Below, piece after piece: positions 27,582 through 37,438 of a stretch of 64,000 nucleotides of DNA. How positions within the stretch are numbered: the first letter of the stretch is position 1; every line of letters starts with the position of its first letter. Source of the DNA: Nocardioides kribbensis (lineage in GTDB: Bacteria > Actinomycetota > Actinomycetes > Propionibacteriales > Nocardioidaceae); contig NZ_JADCLL010000009.1 of the NCBI RefSeq assembly GCF_015070375.1, positions 62,001 through 126,000 of the forward strand. The letters run 5' to 3'. The notes under the pieces are model-generated. The model was given only the letters and a program-made list of their open reading frames with translations. It had not been told where the DNA came from and ran no database searches. Made by a program: the position numbers and the translations under genes.

Positions 27582-27657
27582 TGGAGCCGGTGACAGGAGT
27601 CGAACCCGCGACATCTTCTTTACAAGAGAAGCGCTCTACCTACTGAGCTACACCGGC
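27582..27657 (-). tRNA. tRNA-Thr (anticodon TGT), CCA encoded
   Basis: The reverse strand folds into a complete cloverleaf: acceptor GCCGGTG with CACCGGC, D arm GCTC/GAGC, anticodon stem CTTCT/AGAAG with loop CTTGTAA (anticodon TGT), variable loop ATGTC, and T loop TTCGACT. The discriminator base is T, followed by an encoded CCA. It reads threonine ACA codons. It lies alone between the DUF305 and GH13 genes on the other strand. Confidence 0.97.
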
Positions 27658-27663
27658 GTGCGC

Positions 27664-27703
27664 CCGTCGGGCGCGGCGTCATCCTAGACGCCGCGCCCGA
27701 CGG
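27664..27703. promoter_or_regulatory. 17-bp perfect inverted repeat directly upstream of tRNA-Thr
   Basis: CCGTCGGGCGCGGCGTC (27664-27680) and its exact complement (27687-27703) flank the 6-nt loop ATCCTA. On the tRNA strand the loop reads TAGGAT, a good -10 hexamer placed about 24 nt before the tRNA 5' end. The element could be the tRNA promoter, a terminator for the forward DUF305 transcript, or both. No other gene lies in 27658-27784. Confidence 0.6.
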
Positions 27704-27784
27704 CGGGTCGAGCCGGGCGGCACCCGTGGGCGCAGTCGCCGGAGCCGTGCGCCCGGCCGCGCGCGGTGAGGGAGAATCCGCGCC

Positions 27785-29662
27785 ATGAGCCTGCTGCGCG
27801 AGCCCCACCACGACGGGTCCCCCGCCTACCTCGACGACGAGTCCCCGACGCTGGGCTGGTCGGTGCGCGTGCGCTGCCGGGTCGCCGCCGACGACCCGGT
27901 CGAGCGGGTGTGGATCCGCACGACGTACGACGCGGAGCCCACCTTCCACGCCTGCACCGTGGTCGCGCGCGACGCCCGCGCCGACGGCTCGGTGTGGTGG
28001 GAGGGCGAGCTGCCGCTGCACAACCCGGTCACCCACTACCGCTTCCTGCTGGTGGGTCCCGAGGCCGACGGCTCCCCGCAGCGCTGGCTCACCGCCGCCG
28101 GCGTCGTCGACCACGACGGCCCCGACAGCTTCGACTTCCGCGTCACCACCCACGCCGGGGCGCCCGACTGGGGCAGGGAGGCGGTGGTCTACCAGGTCTT
28201 CCCCGACCGCTTCGCCCGCTCGACGGCCGCCGACGAGCGCGAGACCCCGGCCTGGGCGGTGCCGGCGCACTGGGACGACGAGGTCGTCTTCGAGGGCTCC
28301 GACCCGCGCACGCCGCTCCAGCTCTTCGGCGGCGACCTCGACGGCGTCACGGAGCACCTCGACCACCTCGTCGAGGTCGGCGCGACCGTGCTCTACACGA
28401 CGCCGGTCTTCCCCGGTGAGAGCAACCACCGCTACAACGCCTCCACCTTCGACGGTGTCGACCCGCTGCTGGGCGGCGACGCGGCCTACGCGCGGCTGGC
28501 CGAGGCCGTCCACGCCCGCGGGCTGCGCCTGCTCGGCGACCTCACCACCAACCACACCGGCGACACCCACGAGTGGTTCACCCGGGCCGCGTCGGCCCCC
28601 GACTCCCCCACCCGCGGGTGGTACTACTTCGCCCACGACGGCAGCTACGAGTGCTGGATGGGCCACGGCACGCTGCCCAAGCTCAACCTCGCCGACCCCG
28701 ACCTGCGCGCGGCCATGGTCGAGGGCCCCGACAGCGTCGTGGCGCGCTGGCTGCGCCCGCCCTTCTCGGTCGACGGGTGGCGCATCGACGTCGCCAACAT
28801 GACCGGGCGCCTCGGCGCGGTCGACGTCAACCACGCCACCGCCCGGGCCGTGCGGCGCACGGCGGAGGCCGAGCGCGGCGACGCCTGGGTCATCGGCGAG
28901 CACAACCACGACGCCTCGGGCGACCTCGACGGCGACGGGTGGCACGGCACCATGAACTACTCCGGCTTCTCGTGGCCGGTGTGGTCGTGGCTGCGCGACC
29001 CCGACTCCCCGGCGCGCCCCTTCGGCCGCCCGGTGCCCGTGCCGCGCCGCCCCGGCCAGCAGGTCCACCGCACCCTGCGCGAGTGGCAGGCGCGCTACGG
29101 CTGGCAGGCCACCGCCCAGTCGTGGAGCATCCTCGGCAGCCACGACTCCGCGCGCATCCGCACGCTGACCGGCTCCGCGCCCGTCCACCGGGTCGCGGCC
29201 GGGCTCCAGTTCACGCTGCCCGGCGTGCCCATGGTGTTCGCCGGCGACGAGATCGGCCTCGAGGGCGTCAACGGCGAGGACGCACGCCGCCCGATGCCGT
29301 GGCACCGCCGCGACGACTGGGACCACGACACGCTCGCGACGTACGCCGCCCTCGCGCGGCTGCGCGCCGCGGAGCCCGCGCTGACCCGCGGGGGCCTGCG
29401 GTGGGCCCACGTCGACGACGACACCCTCGTCTTCGTGCGCGAGCACCCCGCGGGGTCGCTCCTGGTGTGCGCGCGACGCGCCGCGGGCGGGAGCGTCGAC
29501 CTGCCCGAGGGCGCCCTGCTCGCCACCGGCCAGGAGGCCCTCGGCGACGTCGAGGCGCTGCTCGGCACCGAGCCGGGCGGCCCAGGCGGGCGGCTCAAGG
29601 TCCGCCGCGGCACCCTGCGCGTGCCGGCCGACGGGGTCGGCGTGCGGGTCTGGCGGCTCTGA
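27785..29662 (+). CDS. GH13 family glycoside hydrolase (cyclomaltodextrinase/alpha-glucosidase type)
   Basis: This is a 625-residue protein. A beta-sandwich N-terminal module (about 1-115) resembles the CBM34-type domain of neopullulanases and maltogenic amylases. The GH13 barrel follows: region I LLGDLTTNHTG, region II GWRIDVANM (nucleophile Asp), region III WVIGEHNHD (acid/base Glu), region IV SWSILGSHDSARI. A short C-terminal beta domain ends the protein. It has no signal peptide, so it acts in the cytoplasm on imported or stored maltodextrins. ATG start at 27785; GAGAAT 7 nt upstream suggests a leaderless mRNA. The exact specificity cannot be read. Confidence 0.88.
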   Translation: MSLLREPHHDGSPAYLDDESPTLGWSVRVRCRVAADDPVERVWIRTTYDAEPTFHACTVVARDARADGSVWWEGELPLHNPVTHYRFLLVGPEADGSPQRWLTAAGVVDHDGPDSFDFRVTTHAGAPDWGREAVVYQVFPDRFARSTAADERETPAWAVPAHWDDEVVFEGSDPRTPLQLFGGDLDGVTEHLDHLVEVGATVLYTTPVFPGESNHRYNASTFDGVDPLLGGDAAYARLAEAVHARGLRLLGDLTTNHTGDTHEWFTRAASAPDSPTRGWYYFAHDGSYECWMGHGTLPKLNLADPDLRAAMVEGPDSVVARWLRPPFSVDGWRIDVANMTGRLGAVDVNHATARAVRRTAEAERGDAWVIGEHNHDASGDLDGDGWHGTMNYSGFSWPVWSWLRDPDSPARPFGRPVPVPRRPGQQVHRTLREWQARYGWQATAQSWSILGSHDSARIRTLTGSAPVHRVAAGLQFTLPGVPMVFAGDEIGLEGVNGEDARRPMPWHRRDDWDHDTLATYAALARLRAAEPALTRGGLRWAHVDDDTLVFVREHPAGSLLVCARRAAGGSVDLPEGALLATGQEALGDVEALLGTEPGGPGGRLKVRRGTLRVPADGVGVRVWRL

Positions 29663-29702
29663 GCCGCCCGGGGAGGGCCGAGCGAGGGTCTAGGTTGTGG
29701 CC

Positions 29703-30914
29703 ATGGCGCTGCGCATCGTCGCGAGCAGGCCCGATCCCGCGATCGTGACCCTGCCCTGGTCGACCCCGCTCGAGGAGTGGGACGACCGGTTCGTCGTGCC
29801 CCTGCCGCGCGGGCTCTCGCGCCACGTCGTGCGCATCGTGCGGCTGCGCGGGCGCACCTACGCGGTGAAGGAGACCGTGGAGGCGATCGCCTTCCGGGAG
29901 TACCGGATGCTGCGCGACCTCGGCCGGCTCGGCCTGCCCGCCGTGGTGCCCCAGGGCGTGGTGGCCGGCCGGGTCGACGCCCACGGCGAGGAGCTGCCCG
30001 CGGCGCTGCTCACCGAGCACCTGCAGTTCTCGCTGCCCTACCGCAGCCTGTTCAGCCACGGCCTCGACGCCGACGACCTGCCCTCGCTGGTCGACGCGCT
30101 CGTGGTGCTGCTGGTGCGCCTGCACCTCGCCGACTTCTTCTGGGGCGACGTCTCGCTGTCCAACGTGCTCTTCCGCCGCAACGCGGGCGGCTTCGCGGCC
30201 TACCTCGTCGACGCCGAGACCGGGGAGCTCAACGCCACGCTGTCCGACCAGCTGCGCCAGCACGACCTCACCGTCGCCACCGAGAACGTCTTCGCCGAGC
30301 TGCTCGACCTCCAGGCCAGCCAGTCGGTGCGCCACGAGATCGACGCCCACGCCGTCGTCGAGCTGCTGGGGCGCCGCTACACCGAGCTGTGGGACGAGCT
30401 GACCGGTGTCGAGCAGTTCTCCGCCGAGGAGATGTGGCGCATCGAGCAGCGCATCGAGCGCCTCAACGACCTCGGCTTCGACGTCGACGAGCTCGACATC
30501 GTCACCGACTTCGACGGCGACCAGGTGCGCATCCAGCCCAAGGTCGTCGACCTCGGCCACCACCGTCGTGAGCTGCAGGCCCTCACCGGGCTCAACGTCG
30601 AGGACGGCCAGGCGCGACGCCTGCTCAACGACCTCGCCTCCTTCACCGCCCACCACGACCTCGGCCGCGAGGACCGCTCGCTGGTGGCCAACCGCTGGCT
30701 GACGCGCATCTACGAGCCGGTGACCGCCCTCGTGCCGCCGGAGGCGCGGGGCAAGCTGGAGCCGGCGGAGGTCTTCCACGAGATCCTCGAGCACCGGTGG
30801 TACCTCTCCGAGCAGGCCGGGCGCGAGGTCGACATCTTCGACACCGCCCGCGACTACATCGCCACCCAGCTCACGCGCCGCCCCGACGAGGTCGTCGCCG
30901 TCGAGCCCGAGTGA
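29703..30914 (+). CDS. DUF4032 protein with a kinase-like N-terminal part
   Basis: This is a 403-residue protein. The first 190 residues resemble lipopolysaccharide-kinase-like proteins (YAVKETVEAIAFREYRML with a Lys-Glu pair, then LHLADFFWGDVSLSNVLFRR, similar to an HxDxxxxN catalytic loop, and YLVDAETGEL). The C-terminal part matches DUF4032 (LVANRWLTRIYEPVTALVP). The family is confined to actinobacteria and has no proven function. I chose the ATG at 29703 because TAGGTT (29691-29696) leaves 6 nt, the usual leaderless spacing; the GTG at 29697 would fall directly on the -10 box. Confidence 0.85.
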   Translation: MALRIVASRPDPAIVTLPWSTPLEEWDDRFVVPLPRGLSRHVVRIVRLRGRTYAVKETVEAIAFREYRMLRDLGRLGLPAVVPQGVVAGRVDAHGEELPAALLTEHLQFSLPYRSLFSHGLDADDLPSLVDALVVLLVRLHLADFFWGDVSLSNVLFRRNAGGFAAYLVDAETGELNATLSDQLRQHDLTVATENVFAELLDLQASQSVRHEIDAHAVVELLGRRYTELWDELTGVEQFSAEEMWRIEQRIERLNDLGFDVDELDIVTDFDGDQVRIQPKVVDLGHHRRELQALTGLNVEDGQARRLLNDLASFTAHHDLGREDRSLVANRWLTRIYEPVTALVPPEARGKLEPAEVFHEILEHRWYLSEQAGREVDIFDTARDYIATQLTRRPDEVVAVEPE

Positions 30915-30924
30915 GCCCCGGCCC

Positions 30925-32478
30925 TCACCCGGCCTCGGCCAGCTCCAGCTCGACGTAGTCGCGCACGGTGAAGGCGCCGTTGGTCTGCAGCTGCACCGAC
31001 TGCACCCCGGCGGGCCGGCCGTCCTCGGCGTAGGTGACCAGCGTGACGTCGGCGGCGCGACGGATCTTGCTGCCGATCGCCAGGGCGTAGGCTGCGCCGC
31101 CGGTGGTGCCGTTGGTGACGGTGTAGCCGACCTGGTCGCCGTCGGTGGCCTCGACCCGGTCGGGCCCGCCCTGCACGTGCAGGTGCCCGCCCAGGACGAG
31201 GTCGGCGCAGCCGCGCTCGAGCACCTCGCGGGCCATGTTGGCGTCGTGGACCACGACGGTCTCGACGCGGTCGTCGGCCCCGCAGGCGGCGTCGGCCAGG
31301 CGGGTGCCGACCTCGTCGAAGGACAGTCCGGTCTCGTCGCGCCAGCTGCCCAGCCCGCTCGCGCGGGGGTCGGAGACGCCCAGCAGGTCGCCCCCGCCGG
31401 GGCCGTCGACGACCTCGCCGTCGAGCAGGGTCCAGCCCCGGTCGGCGAGGTAGCGGCCCACGAAGTCGCCGTTGTCGTGGTTGCCGGTGACGGCCCAGCG
31501 GCGGTCGTCGTAGGGATCGCCGTCGAAGGCGGCGTTGAGGGAGTCGAGGGAGAAGGCCTCCCAGGGCTGGCCGGTGGACGTGTCGTCGCCGAGGTCGAGC
31601 ACCGCGCTGGCGCCGGCGGCGTCGCCGATGCCGCGGGCCACGGCGTCCATGCCGACGTTGTCGTGGCGGTCGGAGACGACGACCGCCACGGTCTCGCCCT
31701 CCGCCGGCTCGTGCAGGTCGAGGTCGGCGGCGGCCTCCGCAGCGTCGGCGTAGAAGACCCGGCTCTTGTCGTAGGTGTCGACGGCGCTGGCGACCAGGCG
31801 GCTGGTCTCGTCGGTGGTGACGTCGCCGAGCACCTCGACGTCGGCCAGCTCCTCGGGCACGGGCACCCCCGGGCCGAGGAAGTCGTCGAGCGCGACCCAG
31901 CGCTGCTCGTCGGTGAGCCGGTCCTCGCGCGGCGCCCACGGCTGCCACAGCCCCGCGGCCATCAGCCCCACCAGCGCCACGGCGAGCAGTCCCCGCGGGG
32001 TGCGCGCCACGCCCAGCAGCTCGCGGCGGCGGGCACCGCCCACCAGCACCCACACCAGGAGCGGCACCAGCCCGAGCACCGCGCCCCGCAGGGCGGCGTC
32101 GACGGCCATGTCCTCGACCGCCTCGCGCAGCTTGGCCTCCAGACCCTCGGGCTGGGCGGCGATGACGGCGTAGCGGTCGAGCAGCGCGCCGGTCGTCGTG
32201 GCGTCGGTCTTGCCGAGCCTGACGTCGATGCCGATGCGGCTGTCGGAGGCGACCCGCACGTCGGGCAGCACCGGACCGGTCCGCACGACGACCTCGCCGG
32301 TGAGGTCGGGGCGCACGACGGCGTCGTGGCTGGCCAGGTTGACCTCGCGGTCGCTGCCGAGGAAGAGCAGCACGGCGGCGAGGGCGGCCAGCACCAGCCA
32401 GGCGCCGAGGTAGCCCGCGACGACCGCGGCCGTGCTCCACGGCCGTCGCCGCGCCGGGCCGGTCTGCTCCTCGTGCAC
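30925..32478 (-). CDS. Membrane metallophosphoesterase
   Basis: This is a 517-residue protein. Hydrophobic helices occur at about 17-41, 132-148 and 160-180. The C-terminal half is a calcineurin-like phosphoesterase domain: VSDRHDNVGMD (metal-binding Asp and His), LGDDTSTG, VTGNHDNGDF (GNHD), VVVHDANM and LGGHLHVQGG. All metal-ligand blocks are present. The first part between helices is probably outside and resembles no domain I know. Substrates of such membrane-bound phosphoesterases are unknown. GTG start at 32478. It is divergent from the aldo/keto reductase and converges with the DUF4032 gene. Confidence 0.85.
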   Translation of the reverse strand: MHEEQTGPARRRPWSTAAVVAGYLGAWLVLAALAAVLLFLGSDREVNLASHDAVVRPDLTGEVVVRTGPVLPDVRVASDSRIGIDVRLGKTDATTTGALLDRYAVIAAQPEGLEAKLREAVEDMAVDAALRGAVLGLVPLLVWVLVGGARRRELLGVARTPRGLLAVALVGLMAAGLWQPWAPREDRLTDEQRWVALDDFLGPGVPVPEELADVEVLGDVTTDETSRLVASAVDTYDKSRVFYADAAEAAADLDLHEPAEGETVAVVVSDRHDNVGMDAVARGIGDAAGASAVLDLGDDTSTGQPWEAFSLDSLNAAFDGDPYDDRRWAVTGNHDNGDFVGRYLADRGWTLLDGEVVDGPGGGDLLGVSDPRASGLGSWRDETGLSFDEVGTRLADAACGADDRVETVVVHDANMAREVLERGCADLVLGGHLHVQGGPDRVEATDGDQVGYTVTNGTTGGAAYALAIGSKIRRAADVTLVTYAEDGRPAGVQSVQLQTNGAFTVRDYVELELAEAG

Positions 32479-32539
32479 GGGGTCGGCTCCTGGAGGTCGG
32501 GGGGCTGTGCTGGTTGGCCGGGCGGCCTAGCGTGGGTGC

Positions 32540-33658
32540 ATGGCCGCCGACACCGCAGCAGACACCGCCCCCGACAGCACGCAGCAGCCCACGCCCTCGA
32601 TGTCCCAGTATCGCAGCCTGGGTCGCACCGGCATGCAGGTGAGCCCGCTGTGCCTGGGGGCGATGATGTTCGGCGCCTGGGGCGAGCCCGACCACGCCGA
32701 GTCGACGCGCATCATCCACCGCGCGCTCGACGCGGGCATCACCATCGTCGACACCGCCGACGTCTACTCCCGCGGGGAGTCGGAGGAGATCGTCGGCAAG
32801 GCGCTCTCCGGCGGGCGCCGCGACGGCGTCGTGCTGGCCACCAAGTTCCACGGCCCCATGGACGTCGACATGGGCCGCCCCGGCGGCGACCCGCTCCAGC
32901 GCGGCAACTCGCGCCGCTGGATCGTGCAGGAGGTCGAGCACAGCCTGCGCCGCCTGCGCACCGACTGGATCGACCTCTACCAGGTGCACCGCCCCGAGCG
33001 GGAGACCGACGTCGAGGAGACCCTCGCGGCCCTCACCGACCTCCAGCGCGCCGGCAAGATCCGCGCCTTCGGCTGCTCCACCTTCCCCGCCCACGAGGTG
33101 GTCGAGGCCCACTGGACCTCCGAGCGCCGCGGTCTGGGCCGCTTCGTGACCGAGCAGCCGCCGTACTCGCTGCTGGCCCGCGGCATCGAGCGCGACCTGC
33201 TCCCGGTGGCGCAGAGGTACGGCATGGGCGTGCTCCCGTGGAGCCCGCTGAACGGCGGCTGGCTCACCGGCCGCTTCCGCCAGGGCCAGGACGCCCCCGA
33301 CAACCACCGCTCGCGCCTGCGCGCGGGCCAGTACGACCTCACCGACCCCGCCAACCAGCGCAAGCTCGAGGCCGTCGAGCAGCTCGCGCTGCTCGCCGAG
33401 GAGCTCGACCTGACGCTGGTCCACCTCGCGCTGGCCTTCGTGCTGCAGCACCCGGCGGTGACCGCGCCGATCATCGGCCCGCGCACCATGGAGCAGCTGG
33501 AGACCCAGCTGGGTGCCGTCGAGGTGCGGCTGACCCCCGACGTGCTCGACCGCATCGACGAGATCGTGCCGCCCGGCACCGACCTCGCCACCGCCGACCG
33601 GGGCTACGTGCCGCCCTCGCTGGAGGACCCGTTCCTGCGTCGGCGGCGCACCGCCTGA
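32540..33658 (+). CDS. Aldo/keto reductase
   Basis: This is a 372-residue NADPH-dependent oxidoreductase with a TIM barrel. The tetrad is visible: Asp and Tyr in VDTADVYSRGESEE, Lys in LATKFHGP, and His in LYQVHRPE. C-terminal cofactor residues lie near APIIGPRTMEQLE. It reduces aldehydes or ketones; the substrate is unknown. The first 20 residues are low-complexity, and an internal ATG (SMSQYRSLG) could be the true N-terminus, but TAGCGT (32528-32533) sits 6 nt before the ATG at 32540, favouring the longer leaderless form. Confidence 0.9.
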   Translation: MAADTAADTAPDSTQQPTPSMSQYRSLGRTGMQVSPLCLGAMMFGAWGEPDHAESTRIIHRALDAGITIVDTADVYSRGESEEIVGKALSGGRRDGVVLATKFHGPMDVDMGRPGGDPLQRGNSRRWIVQEVEHSLRRLRTDWIDLYQVHRPERETDVEETLAALTDLQRAGKIRAFGCSTFPAHEVVEAHWTSERRGLGRFVTEQPPYSLLARGIERDLLPVAQRYGMGVLPWSPLNGGWLTGRFRQGQDAPDNHRSRLRAGQYDLTDPANQRKLEAVEQLALLAEELDLTLVHLALAFVLQHPAVTAPIIGPRTMEQLETQLGAVEVRLTPDVLDRIDEIVPPGTDLATADRGYVPPSLEDPFLRRRRTA

Positions 33659-33674
33659 CCCGCCTGGGTCAGGC
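33653..33674. terminator. Bidirectional hairpin between convergent genes
   Basis: GCCTGACCC, loop GCCT, then GGGTCAGGC form a perfect 9-bp hairpin that contains both stop codons of the convergent aldo/keto reductase and rlmB genes. Confidence 0.55.
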
Positions 33675-34622
33675 GCGCGCCTGCGCGATGGCGTAGAGGG
33701 TGACGGAGGCGGCGACGCCGGCGTTGAGCGACTCCACCTGGTTGGCCATGGGGATCGACACCAGCTGGTCGCAGGTCTCCGACACCAGGCGGGAGAGGCC
33801 GTTGCCCTCCGAGCCGACCACGACGACCAGCGGGCCGTCGGCGAGGTCGAGCTCGGGCAGCGTGACGTCGCCGTCGGCGGCCAGGCCGATGACCATGCAG
33901 CCGGCGTCCTGGTAGGCCTTGAGCTGGCGCACGAGGTTGACGGTCTGGGCCACCGGGATGCGCGCTGCGGCGCCCGCGCTGGTCTTCCAGGCCGACGCGG
34001 TCATGCCGGCGGCGCGACGCTCGGGGATGACGACGCCGTGCGCGCCGAAGCCGGCCGCGCTGCGCACGACGGCCCCGAGGTTGCGGGGGTCGGTGACCTG
34101 GTCGAGCACCACGATGAGCGGCTTCTCACCGGCCTCCTCGGCGCGGTCGAGCAGGTCGTCGGCGTGGGCGTACTCGTAGGCCGGGATCTTCGCGGCCAGG
34201 CCCTGGTGGACCGCACCGGCGGTGAGGCGGTCGAGCTCCTGGCGGCCGACCTCGAGCAGGCTGATGCCCTTCTCGGCGGCCAGGGCGAAGGCCTCACGCA
34301 GCCGCCCGTCGCGCTCGGCGCCCTCGGCGACGTAGACGCCGGTGACCGGCACGCCCTCGCGCAGCGCCTCGACCACCGAGTTGCGCCCGGCGATCCACTC
34401 GATGTCGGTCGAGCCGGTGCGTCGCCGCTTCTGCGGCGTGCGCTCGGCCGACTTCTCGGCGCGCTTCTTGGCCTTGTGGGCCTGGTGGTAGGGCCGGTCG
34501 GTGGCCTTGGGCGTGGGGCCGCGCCCCTCCAGGCCGCGGCGGACCCGCCCGCCGGAGCCGGCGGTGGGGTTGCCCTTGCCGGTCTTCTTGATCGCGCCCT
34601 TGCGCTGGGAATTACCGGGCAT
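33669..34622 (-). CDS. rlmB: 23S rRNA (guanosine-2'-O)-methyltransferase RlmB
   Basis: This is a 317-residue SPOUT methyltransferase with a basic N-terminal tail ([12 protein letters not shown], later [16 protein letters not shown]), a substrate-binding domain (about 75-145) and the knotted catalytic domain: [32 protein letters not shown] and [17 protein letters not shown]. It methylates G2251 of 23S rRNA by homology to E. coli. Its ATG lies inside the end of cysS (11-nt overlap), so it is cotranslated. The order cysS-rlmB is conserved in actinobacteria. Confidence 0.93.
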   Translation of the reverse strand: MPGNSQRKGAIKKTGKGNPTAGSGGRVRRGLEGRGPTPKATDRPYHQAHKAKKRAEKSAERTPQKRRRTGSTDIEWIAGRNSVVEALREGVPVTGVYVAEGAERDGRLREAFALAAEKGISLLEVGRQELDRLTAGAVHQGLAAKIPAYEYAHADDLLDRAEEAGEKPLIVVLDQVTDPRNLGAVVRSAAGFGAHGVVIPERRAAGMTASAWKTSAGAAARIPVAQTVNLVRQLKAYQDAGCMVIGLAADGDVTLPELDLADGPLVVVVGSEGNGLSRLVSETCDQLVSIPMANQVESLNAGVAASVTLYAIAQARA

Positions 34623-36030
34623 CGGTCAGGCTCCACTTCGGTCCGTCGGGGGTGTCCTCGATCGCGATGCCGGCGTCCTTGAGCCGGTCGCGCAGCGCGT
34701 CGGCCGTGGGCCAGTCCTTGGCGGCCCGGGCCGCGTCGCGCTGCTCGAGGAGGCCGGCGACGAGGACGTCGACGGCATGGGTGAGCTGGTCGTCGGCGCC
34801 CGCGGCCGGGCCCCAGGCGGGGTCGGCGGGGTCGAGGCCGAGCACGGCGAGCATGGCGCGCACCCCGCCCGCGAGCTCCCGGGCGCCGGCGTGGTCGCCC
34901 GCGGCGAGCTGGCGGTTGCCCTCGCGCACGGCGTCGTAGAGCACGGCCACCGCCGCCGGGGTGCCGAGGTCGTCGTCCATCGCCGCGACGAAGGCCGCGG
35001 GCAGGGTGTCCCCGCACTCGACCGGCCCGCCGGCGGCGGCGACGCGGTCGAGGAGGCCCTCGATGCGTCGGAAGCCCTGGGCGGCCTCGTCGAGCGCCTC
35101 GAAGCTGAACTCCACGTGGCTGCGGTAGTGGGCGGCCACGAGGTAGAACCGCAGTTCCACCCCGCGCACGCGCTGGAGCACTGAGGGGATCGAGAGGGTG
35201 TTGCCCAGCGACTTGCTCATCTTCTCGCCGGCGGTGGTGATCCACGCGTTGTGCAACCAGTACGACGCGAACGCGTGACCGGCCGCGCGGGACTGGGCCT
35301 GCTCGTTCTCGTGGTGGGGGAAGCGGAGGTCGACGCCGCCGCCGTGGATGTCGAAGGCGGGGCCGAGGTACTTGCCGGCCATCGCGGAGCACTCGATGTG
35401 CCAGCCCGGCCGGCCGCGGCCCCACGGGCTGGGCCACGACGCGGTCTCCGGCTCGGTGGCCTTGCGGCCCTTCCACAGCGCGAAGTCGCGGGGGTCGCGC
35501 TTGCCGCGGGGGTCGGCGTCCTCGGCGGCCTCCATGTCGTCGATGCCCTGGCGCGTCAGCTCGCCGTAGGACGGCCACGACCGCACGTCGAAGTACACGT
35601 CGCCCGAGCCGTCGGCGGCGGCGTAGGCGTGGCCGCGCTCCACCAGCGCGCCGATCAGCTCGACCATCTCCGGCACGTGGCCGGTGGCGGCGGGCTCGTA
35701 GGTCGGCGGGGCGACGTTGAGCGCGGCGTAGGCGCGGTCGAGCTCGCGGTGCATCGCGTAGGCCAGGTTGAACCAGGGCCGGCCCTGGTCGGCGGCCTTG
35801 GTGAGGATCTTGTCGTCGATGTCGGTGACGTTGCGGATGAAGGTGACGTCGTAGCCGCTGTGGCGCAGCCAGCGCTGGAGCACGTCGAAGTCCACCCCCG
35901 AGCGCACGTGGCCGACGTGCGGCTCCGACTGCACGGTGAGACCGCAGAGGTAGAGACCCGCCCGACCCTCGACGAGGGGGACGAAGTCGCGCACCTCGCG
36001 CGTCGCGGTGTCGTAGAGCCTGAGCGTCAC
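34612..36030 (-). CDS. cysS: Cysteinyl-tRNA synthetase
   Basis: This is a 472-residue class I synthetase. Visible motifs are [20 protein letters not shown] (zinc Cys and HIGH-like HVGH), [21 protein letters not shown] (zinc site) and EKMSKSLGN (KMSKS). Full length. The GTG start at 36030 is preceded on its strand by TAGACT with a 6-nt gap, a leaderless promoter. In mycobacteria this gene sits in a carD-ispD-ispF-cysS-rlmB cluster; here ispF lies 3 kb away in the other orientation and carD 15 kb away. Confidence 0.96.
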   Translation of the reverse strand: MTLRLYDTATREVRDFVPLVEGRAGLYLCGLTVQSEPHVGHVRSGVDFDVLQRWLRHSGYDVTFIRNVTDIDDKILTKAADQGRPWFNLAYAMHRELDRAYAALNVAPPTYEPAATGHVPEMVELIGALVERGHAYAAADGSGDVYFDVRSWPSYGELTRQGIDDMEAAEDADPRGKRDPRDFALWKGRKATEPETASWPSPWGRGRPGWHIECSAMAGKYLGPAFDIHGGGVDLRFPHHENEQAQSRAAGHAFASYWLHNAWITTAGEKMSKSLGNTLSIPSVLQRVRGVELRFYLVAAHYRSHVEFSFEALDEAAQGFRRIEGLLDRVAAAGGPVECGDTLPAAFVAAMDDDLGTPAAVAVLYDAVREGNRQLAAGDHAGARELAGGVRAMLAVLGLDPADPAWGPAAGADDQLTHAVDVLVAGLLEQRDAARAAKDWPTADALRDRLKDAGIAIEDTPDGPKWSLTDAR

Positions 36031-36079
36031 GGGCCCAGTCTAGGAGCGCGGGGCCCCGCCCGGCGCATCCCCGGATCCT

Positions 36080-36109
36080 GTGACTGCTGTGACGGGAGTG
36101 ACTTATCGT
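36080..36109 (+). promoter_or_regulatory. Promoter with three phased GTGAC repeats before the C39 peptidase
   Basis: GTGAC occurs at 36080, 36089 and 36098, exactly 9 bp apart, ending just before the -10-like TATCGT (36104-36109), which is 6 nt before the ATG. The repeats cover the -35 region, as expected for a site bound by an activator or repressor. The protein is not known. Confidence 0.5.
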
Positions 36110-36115
36110 GGCGAC

Positions 36116-37435
<1,320 letters not shown>

Positions 37436-37438
37436 GCC

